Shown here: piece after piece, positions 36,675-48,193 of the stretch
How positions within the stretch are numbered: the first letter of the stretch is position 1
How the letters are laid out: each line of letters opens with the position of its first letter
NCBI GenBank assembly: GCA_026120035.1
Contig: JALRME010000010.1
Location: 372,001 to 436,000 of the forward strand
Length of the DNA: 64,000 nucleotides
Origin: Coleophoma eucalyptorum
Taxonomy: Eukaryota > Ascomycota > Leotiomycetes > Helotiales > Dermateaceae
Reading direction: 5' to 3'
Translations under genes and position numbers: made by a program
The notes under the pieces: model-generated
What the model was told of the DNA's origin: nothing
Seen by the model: only the letters and a program-made list of their open reading frames with translations
The model's database searches: none

Positions 36675-38501
36675 TTAGGCTGCGTCTTGCTGAAGATTCT
36701 TAATGTCATCCACAACATGCTCGCCCTCTTCTGTGGAAATCAGGTGGAATGGGTCAACTTCTCTGATCGTGTGTCCCTTCCACATCAGCACAACAACGAA
36801 GCAGAAACTGAAAACTTGAATGAAAGCCATTATTCCATAGCACCAAGCAAATCCTACGGAGTCGACCCATGGCGTGATATAAAAAGCTATCGATAAACCG
36901 AACCCAATGCGGAAAGAATTCAAAACGATGGCTGTCTCCGCTGGATTTTTGGTGAAGCACTCACACGCGTAATTTACGGTGATTGGGGTAATGGAGAGGG
37001 AACCGAAAGTGACGAGAATCTGAGCAATGGCCAAGACACCCCAGGATAGATGTTGTTGAAGTCCCATGCCAAAAATACCAAGCCCGATAGGGTTGCAGAT
37101 CAACGCCGGAAACCACAGAGCATGAAGTCTGTATTCAGGTTTCCATTCTCCTTTGCCAAAACGAGCACACAATGCCAGAGGTAAACGGTCACTAACAAGC
37201 TGGCCATATACAAGTGCTACTGCAATGCCAGCCCAATGGAAGAGTTGAACTGTAATGGTTAGCAAAATTCGACGAATTGGGCCAAAAACTTACAGCAAGC
37301 ATTCTGGAAAGACGTGAAACCGTAACCACCAACCTTTTCAGGCTTCTGAAGCCAAACTGGAGTGATAGAGTTCATAGCCACATAGAATCCGAAGTTGAAA
37401 AGACAAAAGATCGCCAGGAAAAATGTGACTGGAGTAGCTGTGATCAAAAATGGTGTTGCAGCAACTTTTGCCTAGAGAAATTAGTGAATGGGTGCAGAAA
37501 AGCCAATGCAAAACTTACAATTTGGCTACCGGTTGACTTCTTCGTTATAGCGGTCCCTGGTAAGAACGTAGCAACTCTATTTTTTAAGAAAGATTCGGGT
37601 TGAGGGACATTTTCAGCCCCTGGAGATCGATCCCATGTAGTGTCGCGCAGGAAAACGAAAACAGTAATGAAAGCAACTCCAGCCAGAGCGGCTGTCCACC
37701 AATAGGCTGCTCTCCATGAAGACCTGGCAGCAATAAGACCTGAAATAGCAGGTCCAGCTATAGTTCCGAAGTCAAAGAAGAAATGAAATACGGTGAATGC
37801 TCTTCCACGTTGATGTAGATAGAACATATCGATTAGACATCTTGGGCCTAGGATTCCTGTCATGGTTCCGAAGAATCCAGAAAACCCACGAGCGACTATC
37901 CAAGGGACGTAATCATTTGGTGAAGTCATGCAGGCTGACCAGATCTGCGCAACGAACAACCCAACCAAGGACCAGAAAATAGTTGAGCTACGGCCGATGA
38001 CATGGGAGAGTGGAAATAGCAAAATACTCCCGATGATCATCCCAGAATTGGCTGCCGAGTTCTAAGCCGTTAGTATGGTCTACGCCCAGGAAATATGTTC
38101 TTACCTGGTATGAAATATAGACCGTACTAACGTCGTACAACGCAGCTTGTGGTTTGACTTGAAGCTGTCCCGCAAGAGGACCACAAAATCCAGCGAACGT
38201 CGACAAGCATAGGACTACTAGAATTTCCATCTTCCTCTTAAATGGCCAATTCTACGCTTGTCAGCGATTACCAGCGATTACCAGACGTATGGGAAGCTGG
38301 ACTTACCAAAGGGTCACGAGGGTCATTACTAGGCTGTGGAACCAATGTGAAGCCATGGTACTTGTGAATATAAGGACCACCCTCATCCGACACAGTCGCA
38401 TCTTCTTTTGGAAGTGTAGCGGGTTTGTTCTCGTCCCCTTGGGTCGACAGGCGGTCGGCCGCACCTTCTCCAGACACCTGATATTCTTTGTTTTCCAGCA
38501 T
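36675..38501 (-). CDS. MFS drug/metabolite exporter (DHA1-like)
   Basis: Five exons on the minus strand: 38501-38307, 38251-38105, 38061-37519, 37471-37294 and 37249-36675, 545 residues, all joins in phase. A hydrophilic N-terminal tail of about 70 residues is followed by NWPFKRKMEILVVLCLSTF and about twelve hydrophobic segments by eye, with a central hydrophilic loop (RDTTWDRSPGAENVPQ). A family segment (IDMFYLHQRGRAFTVFHFFFDFGTIAGPAISGLI) fits 12-helix proton antiporters. Siderophore importers of the ARN/Mir group have 14 segments and a different signature, so this is more likely an exporter or drug pump in the plasma membrane. It lies directly upstream of the NRPS-like gene on the same strand, the usual place for a cluster exporter. 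Confidence 0.9.
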
Positions 38502-39775
38502 CTTTTGGCTTTGGCAGCTAAAAGATGGATTGCTAAGCGGACTCTAAAGGACAAAAGTCGAGACAAAAGTGGGTAGAAGTAGAGAAAAGGCTAAACAATA
38601 TAGAAGAGAAATCAATAGGCAGAGTTGGGGCAGGTCGTAAGATCAACGGTCGCTACGAGATTGCGGAAGGAATATGCTGGCAACATGACCAATGATGTAC
38701 CTGAAATGATATGAATCCATGTCGTGCAACTCGCACAATTAGTATAATTCGTGGGCCTTGATATCACAACCCCTGTAGAAATCAAGAATAAAAGGATGTA
38801 GCAGCTCAACTTCCAAAGAGAGAGAATTCCATTGGCACAAACCAATTGAAGGCGGGGACGAGTCCCAGGTTACCTGCAGAATGATTTGCTCTGCACAGTA
38901 CACATATGGAAATATTGCGACAGCAAGGAGGTAGAATCGCGACCAAAACAAGAATAGATGCTCCTCCTGGTCGGTTGTCGTACCCCATGTTCCAAGATAG
39001 CATAAGGCGATAACCAAGAAAGCTTAACTGTGCGCCTCATGCTTGATGGACACCAATTGTTGAAAAACTCCGCGACTTTGCCATTGGGCCATCTCAAGAT
39101 ACTTCGTAGCCAGCACCAATAATTGGCGGAATTAATACAATTCTGAACTGCCCTATTTGCAACTTCCATATGCAAGCCTTCTGCAGAGCTGACATGCAGG
39201 TTTTGTTCACGGGACAAGGGAGTAGGGACGGATAGTCATCGGTGGTTATGCTCTGGCAAACTACTCGACGAGTCCTGCTCTGTGGCCTATTGAAATTACT
39301 GTGGAGACAAACCAAACCAGAATCTTGGCATGACATGTTTTCCATTGAAGCAGGCTTAAAAGAAGCAACACAAAGAATCGATCCTCTGATATCTCAGAGC
39401 AGAGCCGAATTGCCTGGTCTTGGTCCAAATGCTGGGTTGTAGTTTTCATGAACACAAAGCTGTGGTATATCCCGTAGAACGCAAGCGTGATGCCAATCTT
39501 CCGCAGGACCCATCCGAGCAAAGATTAGATGAAGGACATGACGACGCTCGGGCACAGACATCATGGAGATGCGAGGAGCTACAGAGTATAGGTCGCCATA
39601 GACGCGCTCCCACGTGATCTTATCGCGTGGAGAGATTTGGCAAGAAAGTCCTCCAAACTATTACAGAAAAAGCCGAACAGCAACGGAGCACCACCTCGCA
39701 CCGTAAATTAGTGAACACTTGATCGTCCTACATACGGGCAGGGATGCTTCAAGCTGGTTTCAGGATGCTCCCCCA
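38502..39775. other. Intergenic with a possible membrane-protein remnant
   Basis: This 1.27 kb stretch lies between the divergent MFS and WD40 genes. The minus strand of 38612-39521 contains a series of hydrophobic open segments in shifting frames (see separate entry). The rest serves as the two promoters. No other feature seen. Confidence 0.4.
38612..39521 (-). pseudogene. Possible remnant or unspliced multi-exon membrane protein
   Basis: Several minus-strand frames here translate into hydrophobic, helix-like stretches: LVIALCYLGTWG and FYLLAVAIFPYVYCAEQIIL (about 38880-39020), SLWKLSCYILLFLISTGVVI (about 38770-38815), and RFFVLLLLSLLQW (about 39330-39370). They sit in different frames broken by stops. 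One plausible intron (donor near 38873) would link two of them, but I could not assemble a full gene. It may be a decayed membrane protein, a real multi-exon gene, or chance. I do not recognise a family. Confidence 0.22.
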
Positions 39776-41212
39776 ATGTCAGATATAAACACCAGAAATC
39801 CGAGCCTTGTCGCATCAACTGGCAACACTTATTGCTGCTCGATTGCAGAGTCAAGACTTCGGGAGCAGGAGAAGACTCAAGATGGAAACGTCTCGATCAG
39901 CTCTACGGTGACTGAGGGCATTGAAGATATTGAAACCAATTACTTCAAGAGTGCCCAGTGGTAAGCTTGCTGGCTATCAAAATCGAATGCAAGCTAACTT
40001 GCTTCAGGACTGCAGATGGAACCACACTGTTGACATCTAGCGCCGACAATACGATTCGTACCTTCATCCTGCCTCCATCGTTACTGGACGATACCTCATC
40101 ACCGATTGATCTTGCTCCATACACAAGCCATAGCCTTCCAACGCCAACAGCATGTCTGTCTCCATACCCGTACTTCTCCCTCTCTGACACCTCGACTACA
40201 CTATACCTATCAGCACCGAGTTCCTTACCAATACGGCTCCAAAATGTGCTCACTCCAACACCGGGGGGAGCGCCAATTGCAAACTATAACTTCATCTCCC
40301 CAACCACGGAAGCATACTATCCAATTTCGTCCATGCTGTGGACATCAGCCGGAACGCATTTCGTGGTTGGGACAGATTGTTTGATAGGTTACTTCGATGT
40401 CTCGAGGAGCGGAGAGGGGCCAATGACGAGCCTGCCAACAATCCCCAGCAAAAGACATAAGATGAAAGGAGGTGGAGTAGGGATGAGAGGGATTATCTCT
40501 GCGCTTTCACTCCAGCCTTCAAGTGATATAGGTGGTATGCTTGCTGCAGGGACTTGGACTCGCTGGATCAGTCTATATGATGCTGGTGGAATGGGAGGAA
40601 CCGTGGCATCGTGGAGTATTGTTGATGCAGCAGATAAAGATTCCGGCATTGGTGGACTTGGTGTCACCCAGACTGCATGGAGTTCTTGTGGAAAGTACTT
40701 GTGCGTGGCTGAGAGGATGAGTCGAGGTATTATGGTGTATGATATAAGGGTTGCTGGAAAAATGGTGTGCTGGTTGGAAGGAAGAGAAGCGATGACGAAC
40801 CAGAGACTGGGGGTTGATCTTTTTGAGGGTGGGGAAGAGACGGGGATGGAGATCTGGGCTGGTGGTACTGATGGGGTAGTGAGGGTGTGGGAAGGTGTGG
40901 GAAGAAGTGAAGGTGCCATGAAGTCAAGCTGGGAATGGAGGGCTCATGATGGTAAGCTCACGTCTCTACACGTTATTACTATGCTAATACCTATTTGCAG
41001 ATCCAATCTCCTCTGCTGTTGTTCACAGCTCTGGGTCTGTGGTTGCGACGAGCTCTGGCCACAGAATTCCGCTTGATTTTGAAAATAGCGAAAGCGAAAG
41101 CAGTGAAAGTGACAGCGAAAGCGACAGTGGGAGCACGAGCAGCTTGGCATCAAGTCAAAGGTCACAGGCAAAGAAAACACCAGATAATAGCATAAAAGTA
41201 TGGTGTTTATGA
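39776..41212 (+). CDS. WD40 protein of the Swt21/TCAB1 (WRAP53) type
   Basis: Three exons: 39776-39960, 40008-40951 and 41001-41212, 446 residues. The first join gives NYFKSAQW-TADGTTLLTSSADNTIRTF, the diagnostic first blade of this family. The start at 39776 is the only ATG in that frame. WD-type blades continue through SSMLWTSAGTHFVVGT, WTRWISLYD and TQTAWSSCGKYLCVAE to IKVWCL at the end. Human TCAB1 carries telomerase and Cajal-body RNAs; yeast Swt21 acts in splicing. The last blade holds an acidic Ser/Glu/Asp insertion (about residues 395-420) just before a final IKVW. It is divergent from the MFS gene and convergent with the dioxygenase, 118 bp apart. It looks like a housekeeping gene inside or beside the metabolite cluster. 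Confidence 0.82.
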
Positions 41213-41330
41213 CCAAATAATTTTGCAATTTGATAAACCAATTCGTGAAATCCAACGCTTAAACTCCAATACCAATCCATACCTATTCAACGCTCGCTAA
41301 ATATACTTCAAAATAACCAATGGGCCGTGC

Positions 41331-42602
41331 CTAATCGTTGTAGTTGCTTTCTCGACTGCCGTCTTTGTTCACCTTAGGCAGACCATATTTCTCTGCAAGA
41401 TCTTCTTCTTGGCTCTTTGCTTCAGGATCCAAGTATGGTCTCTCAGCTTGGCATGCCACTCTCACAGCATGTCTTCTGTGTGGAGCGAAGCCGTAAGAGG
41501 CAGAATGGTTCTAATTCGTGTTAGAGATCAGACTTCAAGTGCAATATAATAGTGTACTTACTGTGATTCTGTTATCCCAGAAAGCAACATCATTTTCCTG
41601 CCACCTGAGTCTTACCATACCCTCTTGAGTCGTGGAGACAATCTCATTCAGCAGTTTGATGATGGCATCGCTCTCGATTTTGGGGATGCCCTTGATAGCA
41701 ATGACGAAGCCTGGGTTGAAGAAAAGAGATTTCCATCCGGTTACGGGATGTGATCGTATCAGTGGATGTTCTGTGACGACGGGGTCACGGCGGACTGTTC
41801 GACCTGCAGCACGTGTGTTGTCTGCTTGCATTTGAGCAGAGTGCAGGGCAGTCAGCGATTCCAGATACTTCTGCATAGGAGCCGAGAGTGCATCATATGC
41901 AGCGTATTGTGAAGACCAGAGTGTGTCTCCACCTGCTCCGTTGGGTGGACCTGATAGAAGCCTGAGGGAGGTGTAAGATGGAGGCTGGAGCTCGTAGGTA
42001 ACCTGAATCAATCAGACAAAGTCTCCAAGCTCAAAGCAAAGTATACATACATCAGCGTGCCACAGGAATGTTGGGGTAAAAAGCGATCTCTGATCCTTGG
42101 AATTTTCATCATTATATACGACATGAACATCGTCTAAGTCACCTCTTTTGGGAACGCTGGTTGTGGCATGTTTGTGTAATGTCCCGAAATAACGACCCAG
42201 ATCCCGCTGAGCATCTATTGTAAGGTTTTTTTGGTTTCGGAAGAAAATGACGCCTCGAATAGAAATGAGTCGAGCAAGATCGTTCTTGGCAGCATCTGTG
42301 AGATTGGCAAGATCAACACCCTCAATTTCTGTGCCTATCTTTGGGTTGTAGTCGAAGATCTTGGTAGCGTTTGACAAAAGATCATCGAAGGTTGGAGAAC
42401 CAAGAAGTCCCTTCTCTATATAGGGCACTTCTTCTAATGGTGCCCAGTGCTTCTGTGGGAAGTAGGGCTTGAGATCTTCATGTGGATAATTCTCGTGTGT
42501 TTGTACCGTAGTTCGGCCTGGAGTGTAGGATAAAATAGACTTGGCACTCTTGTTTGGAGCCGGAGCCGTAGCTTCGTATCTGACTTCAAGAGAAGGAGCC
42601 AT
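41331..42602 (-). CDS. TauD-type Fe(II)/2-oxoglutarate dioxygenase
   Basis: Three exons on the minus strand: 42602-42051, 42002-41562 and 41510-41331, 390 residues, in phase throughout. The iron ligands are visible: HxD in PTFLWHADVTYELQPP (about residue 183), and the distal His with the 2-oxoglutarate-binding Arg in NHSASYGFAPHRRHAVRV near the C-terminus. GVIFFRNQKNLT and GRYFGTLHKHA are further family segments. TauD-type fungal enzymes such as yeast Jlp1 release sulfite from sulfonates, but the fold also hydroxylates other acids. The gene is separated from the MFS/NRPS-like pair only by the WD40 gene, so it could be part of the metabolite cluster or a sulfur-scavenging gene. The substrate is not determined by sequence. 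Confidence 0.93.
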
Positions 42603-45198
42603 GTTGACGGTGCAGCCGAGGATTAAGATGGGTTGATAGTCTTGTAACTCTTATGTGAAGGAACAACGACGACTGACTTGAGATGAACCTCTCATTTACT
42701 TACGGGGAGACAAGCATATATAATGCTCTCAGGTTGCGGTGAAACAACTGACTAATGCCTGTATTGCACCATTGCCTGATACCAGCACATCATAATAGCC
42801 CACAATAGCACGGAAGTTAGGGGGCATGAGTGTACGGGTGTCAACCCCACATAAGCTTGACTCAATTTGGTCATGTTTTGCCTGATGCACTTGAAGACAG
42901 GCATGATGAAAGCGGATCTGTTGATCTTGATCATATAACTTTATTTCACCATACAGTACCAGCCTGCTGGGATGGTCTTATGGGTCGAGGCGTCGCAAGA
43001 AGTGACAGAGGGAGGCATGAAAGGGAGAAAGTCCAGCGAATCTGAACAGCCACTGTCCTTGACATTGAGAGCTGCTAAGCTGAAGGACTTGGCTTTGGTA
43101 GACGCCCGTTTCGCCATGCTCAGCTATGGCACAGCATCTTGCCAACTAGCATCGTGCTGCTCGTTGAACGTTCGCCTTCGAGCCGTTAGCGATGTTTTTG
43201 GTCGAGGTGAGTAGTAAGCATACGAGCTTGCCTCCACGCATTAAGCGTCCACGATGTTCTAGCAAAGAAAGGCAGCTCTATGATTGGCCAGCACGAAGTC
43301 CAAGCTTTGCACGCGATCAAGGGGAACTCTTGCGTGCTCGCCAGGAACTAAGTGATAGATGTGGCAATCCATCACACAATTGCTCATCCGTCGTCTCATA
43401 AAGAGCGGTCTGTATTACATTCAGTACGACCTAATGACGAGTAACCGAAGATAGCAATTTCTAAAGGTCAAGGGCGACCTTGAACCCGTACGTCCGTACA
43501 CGTCATGCGAACACAGCCTCTACACGACGCGGCTCCTTCGCTTGTAGAGGCATGTCCCTTAGGATTGGGAGACGATTCTATATGAGAGGGCAACTGGGCA
43601 GCTCCAGATAAGTTCCGAGACACCACCACTTACCTTTCCAAGCACTGAATCGTCGTTATCAATGATCTCCACCTTCCGGATGAGGCGGGATCAAGTATTG
43701 AGGCATCACGGAACACATTTCCTGTTCCTGTTGGTCTCTGGCCATTGATCTCATTCATAAGTGGTCGTGTGTCTTGCGTTGGCGTTTCGCTATCAGGTGG
43801 CCTTGTGTTGAAAAGGAAGTCAAAAGCAACGATGGCCCCAACTTGACGATGATCAAGCCAAAGCCACTCGCGAAATCGGAAGGACCAAGAATACGCAATA
43901 TACCGACCAACGTTCGATTCTTTTCATATTCAAGACTTCCTCGTCGTACGGCACTGCGACAAAAAATGCGTTTTCCGATTTTCAATATCACGATCCTTCT
44001 CCTGCCATCGATATTTTGGGATGCGGGATTTTGAGGATATTCTCCCGAAATCGGGCTTCCAAGTCAGCAACGACAACCACACAGACAAGCGTGGTCACCA
44101 TGGCTCAACGACGCGTTGGACATACAACGGACATACCGGACCAATCAGCTTGCCACTATTTCGACTCGGACAAGATAGTTCTCATTTCCAGTGTCGGATC
44201 AGCTAGAAAGTTATCTTGTGCCAACATTGCTAGTTGCTAGGTGCAAACGGGCGAATGCGATTGGGTGTTGTGATTGCTGCTGCAAGACATGGTATCAGCA
44301 ATATTGCATTTCTCTCTTCCTGCAGTAGCCAGCTTCCAAACAAGGTGTTTAGTTCCTTGGGCAAGGAGGTTGATGCCGTTATCAAGATACCAGACGGTTT
44401 TTGGATTTTCCAAACCCTAGCATGTCCCAGTCGTCTTCGTCTTGTCGAGCATCAAGGCCCACATACGCTAGTAGCAAGATGGTTATGAAGTCCATGACCA
44501 AGCCCAGTCGAAGAAATGAATCAGCAAGAGCTGACGGGACTGAAGTGCATTCTTGCGGTTCAGCTCCAATACGACGAATCCCCGAAGCAATGAGTCGCTC
44601 GAACATATCCTAATGAAAGTCAAGCTGCCTGCCAATCAGCTTATTTTTCTTACGTTTTGTGCATGATACTCACATCCTACAAGCACAGTAACCGTGTTTC
44701 GTCTCAGAATTCACAGAGCAGAAATGCCCTTGGCCTTCGTAAATCGTAAAGCTAGGTGCAGTTGTTGCTGCTAAATGAAATTCTCGGTGAACGCGTTGAT
44801 TTGTGTATGGGGTATGTTCCAGCGCCCAATCCATACTAGTAATATGTTGCTCCAGGTCCTTTCTATTTGAGTATCATTTGTAGTTTTCTTGAAATCCATC
44901 CCGAAAGGGGATCGAGTAGCTTTGTATGTTGTGCAAATAAAAAGGTTTATATATGTAGTTTAGGGGCTATTTGGTAATTTTGACGATATGAGTGGGTATT
45001 GAAATATTTTGGGGCAAAGTCATATTTCTTGCAAATCTTCACAAGCGTGCCCGTTCTCTACCACAACTCAACACTTCGTTGGTAGCATGCCGGATAGCCA
45101 TCGCATAGTTACTTCAAGTTTATATGTTGCACTATATTTACCATTCCATACTATTTCCCTATTGCCCTGTTATGACCTAGTAGTCGAATTCCATTACT
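42603..45198. other. 2.6 kb gene-poor stretch
   Basis: This is the longest gene-free stretch in the window. Open frames reach only about 86 codons and none resembles a protein family. I see no terminal repeats, target duplications or tRNA. Base composition is mixed rather than uniformly AT-rich. It may hold regulatory sequence, a decayed gene or a non-coding transcript, but nothing can be supported. Confidence 0.45.
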
Positions 45199-47974
45199 AT
45201 GACTGACGATATTCCAATCATCCAGTATGCACGTCTTAAGGGCCTAACTCGAGATCATCTCGCGGAGCCGTTCCCCTGGCCACAGATTGCGAATCTTCAG
45301 GCAAATTTTCCAGACTGTCTATTCAGTGATCCAAAGCTTCCATGCCTTGACCTCGAAAGCTTGACAGCCGGTCTGTCCATCAAGGAAAGACTGATCCTTT
45401 CAAAAGAGGGTGCACGGTTACTTGCCACAGCACAAAGGGGAGAGGAATTTGAAGATGCTCCGCCACCGCTGTTAAATTTATGGAAAGCTAAGAGGATGAA
45501 ATTAGAGCTACCTTTGCTGAGAACAGACCATGAATGGGATTGCCGTCAATTTGCGAGAAGAGAAGACTTCGAACCACCGCTAGGAGACATTAAGCTTCCT
45601 GAGGAGCTCGTTGATGAAGAAGAAATCGGAGAGGGATTCACCATACCGCCACATAATTGGGATCTCGGTATAGGAATAATGGAGGATATACGAGCAGAGA
45701 AGCTGGTTGTTAGAAGGAATACTTTGAACTATCTACATGGAATTTTAAAGGGAGAATGGACTGATTCGGATGAGGAAAAGCTATCCTACAGCTTCAGATA
45801 CAAACGAGTAAGTGTCTTTCTATCAGAGCTATCTAGCTATGGTTGAACCTTATTAGAATCCTTTACGAGAAATTCTTACACCTCCTCTTCTACCAATGTC
45901 ACCATCAGTAATGGAATGGGAGCCCACTTCGTCAGAACTTGAAATACCACTTCTCTCGGACCCGGTGTCTAATACACAAGAACAACTTAATACAATGGAG
46001 GAAAGAATTTTTAACCAAGATCTACCAACTCCTATGAAAATTAAGAACGTTGGGCTACCTTGCCCTACCGGCTGTAGCTCTGGTGAATCAAAATCTCCAA
46101 GGATGATTTGGGAGAATTCATCAGATCCGCCTGACTTTCAGATATCACGAAGGCCAATGGAAGATTCCAAGGTAGAAGGGCCACTGACTCCAATAGACTG
46201 TCTAACAATTCCAAAAACAGTACGATTTAGTGACAACATTGAACTTTTTACGATCTCTCCCGTTTCGACCTCCAAGTTTATGGAAGAGTCTTTTTTTGAG
46301 GAAGCTTTCGGTGAAGCTGCAGCACAAGCTGCTCGCCTTTCCGAGCAAGAGAAGTTGGCACCTCAAGATTCAAAAGCAAGAGTCCCTGTACCCCCAATGG
46401 AATTCCCTCGTCAAGAGCCACCATGGATAGAGATTGAAAGGCAACGCAATAATCCATGTCTAGGAACACTGCAAGGACAAGTACTTGCTGACATAGTTGG
46501 CAATAGAGCGCCACTATTGACAGGGCTTCTCAAATTGCACAACAAACTACCCTGGGCATTTCCACATGATACTATGAACCTTACTAAAGAAGACTTATGC
46601 TTTGAAGATGATAGCATCTGGGAAGGATATGTTTTCTGGGGCGAAGACGACACTGTGAATATTTCCTCGCTTGTCTGGAAGCCCCCCGGGTTGATGATAC
46701 TCCGTGACGATGACGATTCTGAAGATGACATTAAGCCTGGTGACTTTGACGTTGACAGAAACGACTTGGCCGCGATTGTTAGAAAGCGTAAAGGGGATTT
46801 CCAGCAAAACGACGGCAGTGAGGCTGTTAGAGACAAATCACGTCAAAAAACGCAAAGTGATTTAATCGACACCACGCTGCCAGCTCTCACAAAGGCAACC
46901 GCGAAAACCAAGCTCAACCCTGAGCGCCCAGATGACCTTTATGTCGATCAAAATCTGCTATTGGGTATAAAGTTTTCTGCAGCTGACGCTATCAGCAACT
47001 TCCAGGTTCTGCGAGGAACAAAGAAACAAGTACTAGCCGACAGCTCTTACTTTCATAATCCCAAAGTCGCTGCTATGACTTTCCCGTCCCAATCAGCTGC
47101 GCCAGGTTCAGTATCTAATCTGGGCTGGAATATTACAGATACTGAGACACAACCAAATGACTTAGCGTCCCCAGCATTGGAACCCACCTCGACATCGATA
47201 TCAATCATTGCCGCTTCGGAATTTATACAACGCCGATCACTTGTTCGACACATCCAAACATTTCTTCCAAATCTTACATTTCTTGTACGAGGATTAGAAA
47301 AGCACAACAAGACTTCTTGGCTTCCTGGTAGCGTGACTCGATCTCCTATCATATCTCCTCTTGCAAAGGAAGCAGATCTTATCATCTCTCCAAGCACAGG
47401 GATAATAATAACCACGCTTCCCAAAGTCAAGCAAAGACTCCTACCAGGCCAAAAAGGTAGGCCTGCAATTCAAGAGCACGTCGAGCTTGTAAGCCGACGG
47501 TACGAAAAACTCATCATTGTGATATCGGCAGATAATAGTGCGAATGATAACAATCTATCAGACTCTGATAATTTAGCGGTCTCGGAGTTTCTCGGTTTTA
47601 CAGCAGGTCTTGCTTGTCAAGTAATCACAAAATACGTCCCTGGCTCTGACGCCATAGTTGCTAAATGGATCACTCATAGTATCATTCAACACTACATACC
47701 TAGCGATGAAAGCACTTTACTAGAAGACGAGACAAGCTGGGAGCTGTTCCTGAGAAGAGCTGGGATGAATGTCTTTGCAGCGCAAGCTATCATCCTAGCT
47801 ATGAAAGCACCCGAGGGTATCAATGAGAAGAGCCCGCTCAAAATTGGTCTCTTTGGTCTTACGGGTTTTGTTGAGATGAGCCACAATGAACGAGTAGACA
47901 GATTTGGGGAATTGCTTGGTGGAACCAAAGTTCTAGAGAGATTTGATAAACTTGTGCATACAATATGGGAATAA
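45199..47974 (+). CDS. Fungal DUF7102-like protein with a possible XPF-like region
   Basis: Two exons, 45199-45807 and 45857-47974, 908 residues. The intron joins SYSFRYKR to NPLREILTPPLLPM. The N-terminal half is acidic and disordered in places (DDDDSEDDIKPGDF). The C-terminal part, about residues 650-905, looks folded: EADLIISPSTGIIITTL, then YEKLIIVISAD, then a region with GLACQVITKYVPGSD. This order recalls XPF-like domains such as those of Zip2/SHOC1 and the fungal DUF7102 group, as I remember them. The catalytic ERK-x3-D of active XPF nucleases is not visible. A structural or meiotic-recombination role is possible but unproven. The C-terminal RRAGMNVFAAQAIILAM could be the start of a helix-hairpin-helix region. 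Confidence 0.7.
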
Positions 47975-48193
47975 GAACGAACCGGCTGGATATGCATAAC
48001 GAATACTACATTGGCTTGGCTGAATATGGCAGCTTACATAGCACCTGATATGCAGAACATTTAGCTTATCGAAAAGTCACGAGTATTTTGGGAACATTCA
48101 TTGGTGTCTCTCATTCATGCAGTCCTATGAATGCAATATGTACCATCCATTCCCAAACACCAAACGCCACTTTGATACCGCCAGTCATTATCT

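Noticed and set aside
36675..38501. MFS gene as a siderophore importer
   Set aside because: About 12 helices and a DHA1-like pattern, not the 14-helix ARN/Mir type.
42603..45198. tRNA or CRISPR-like repeats in the long spacers
   Set aside because: No B-box-like GGTTCGAATCC and no regular repeat-spacer pattern found by eye.
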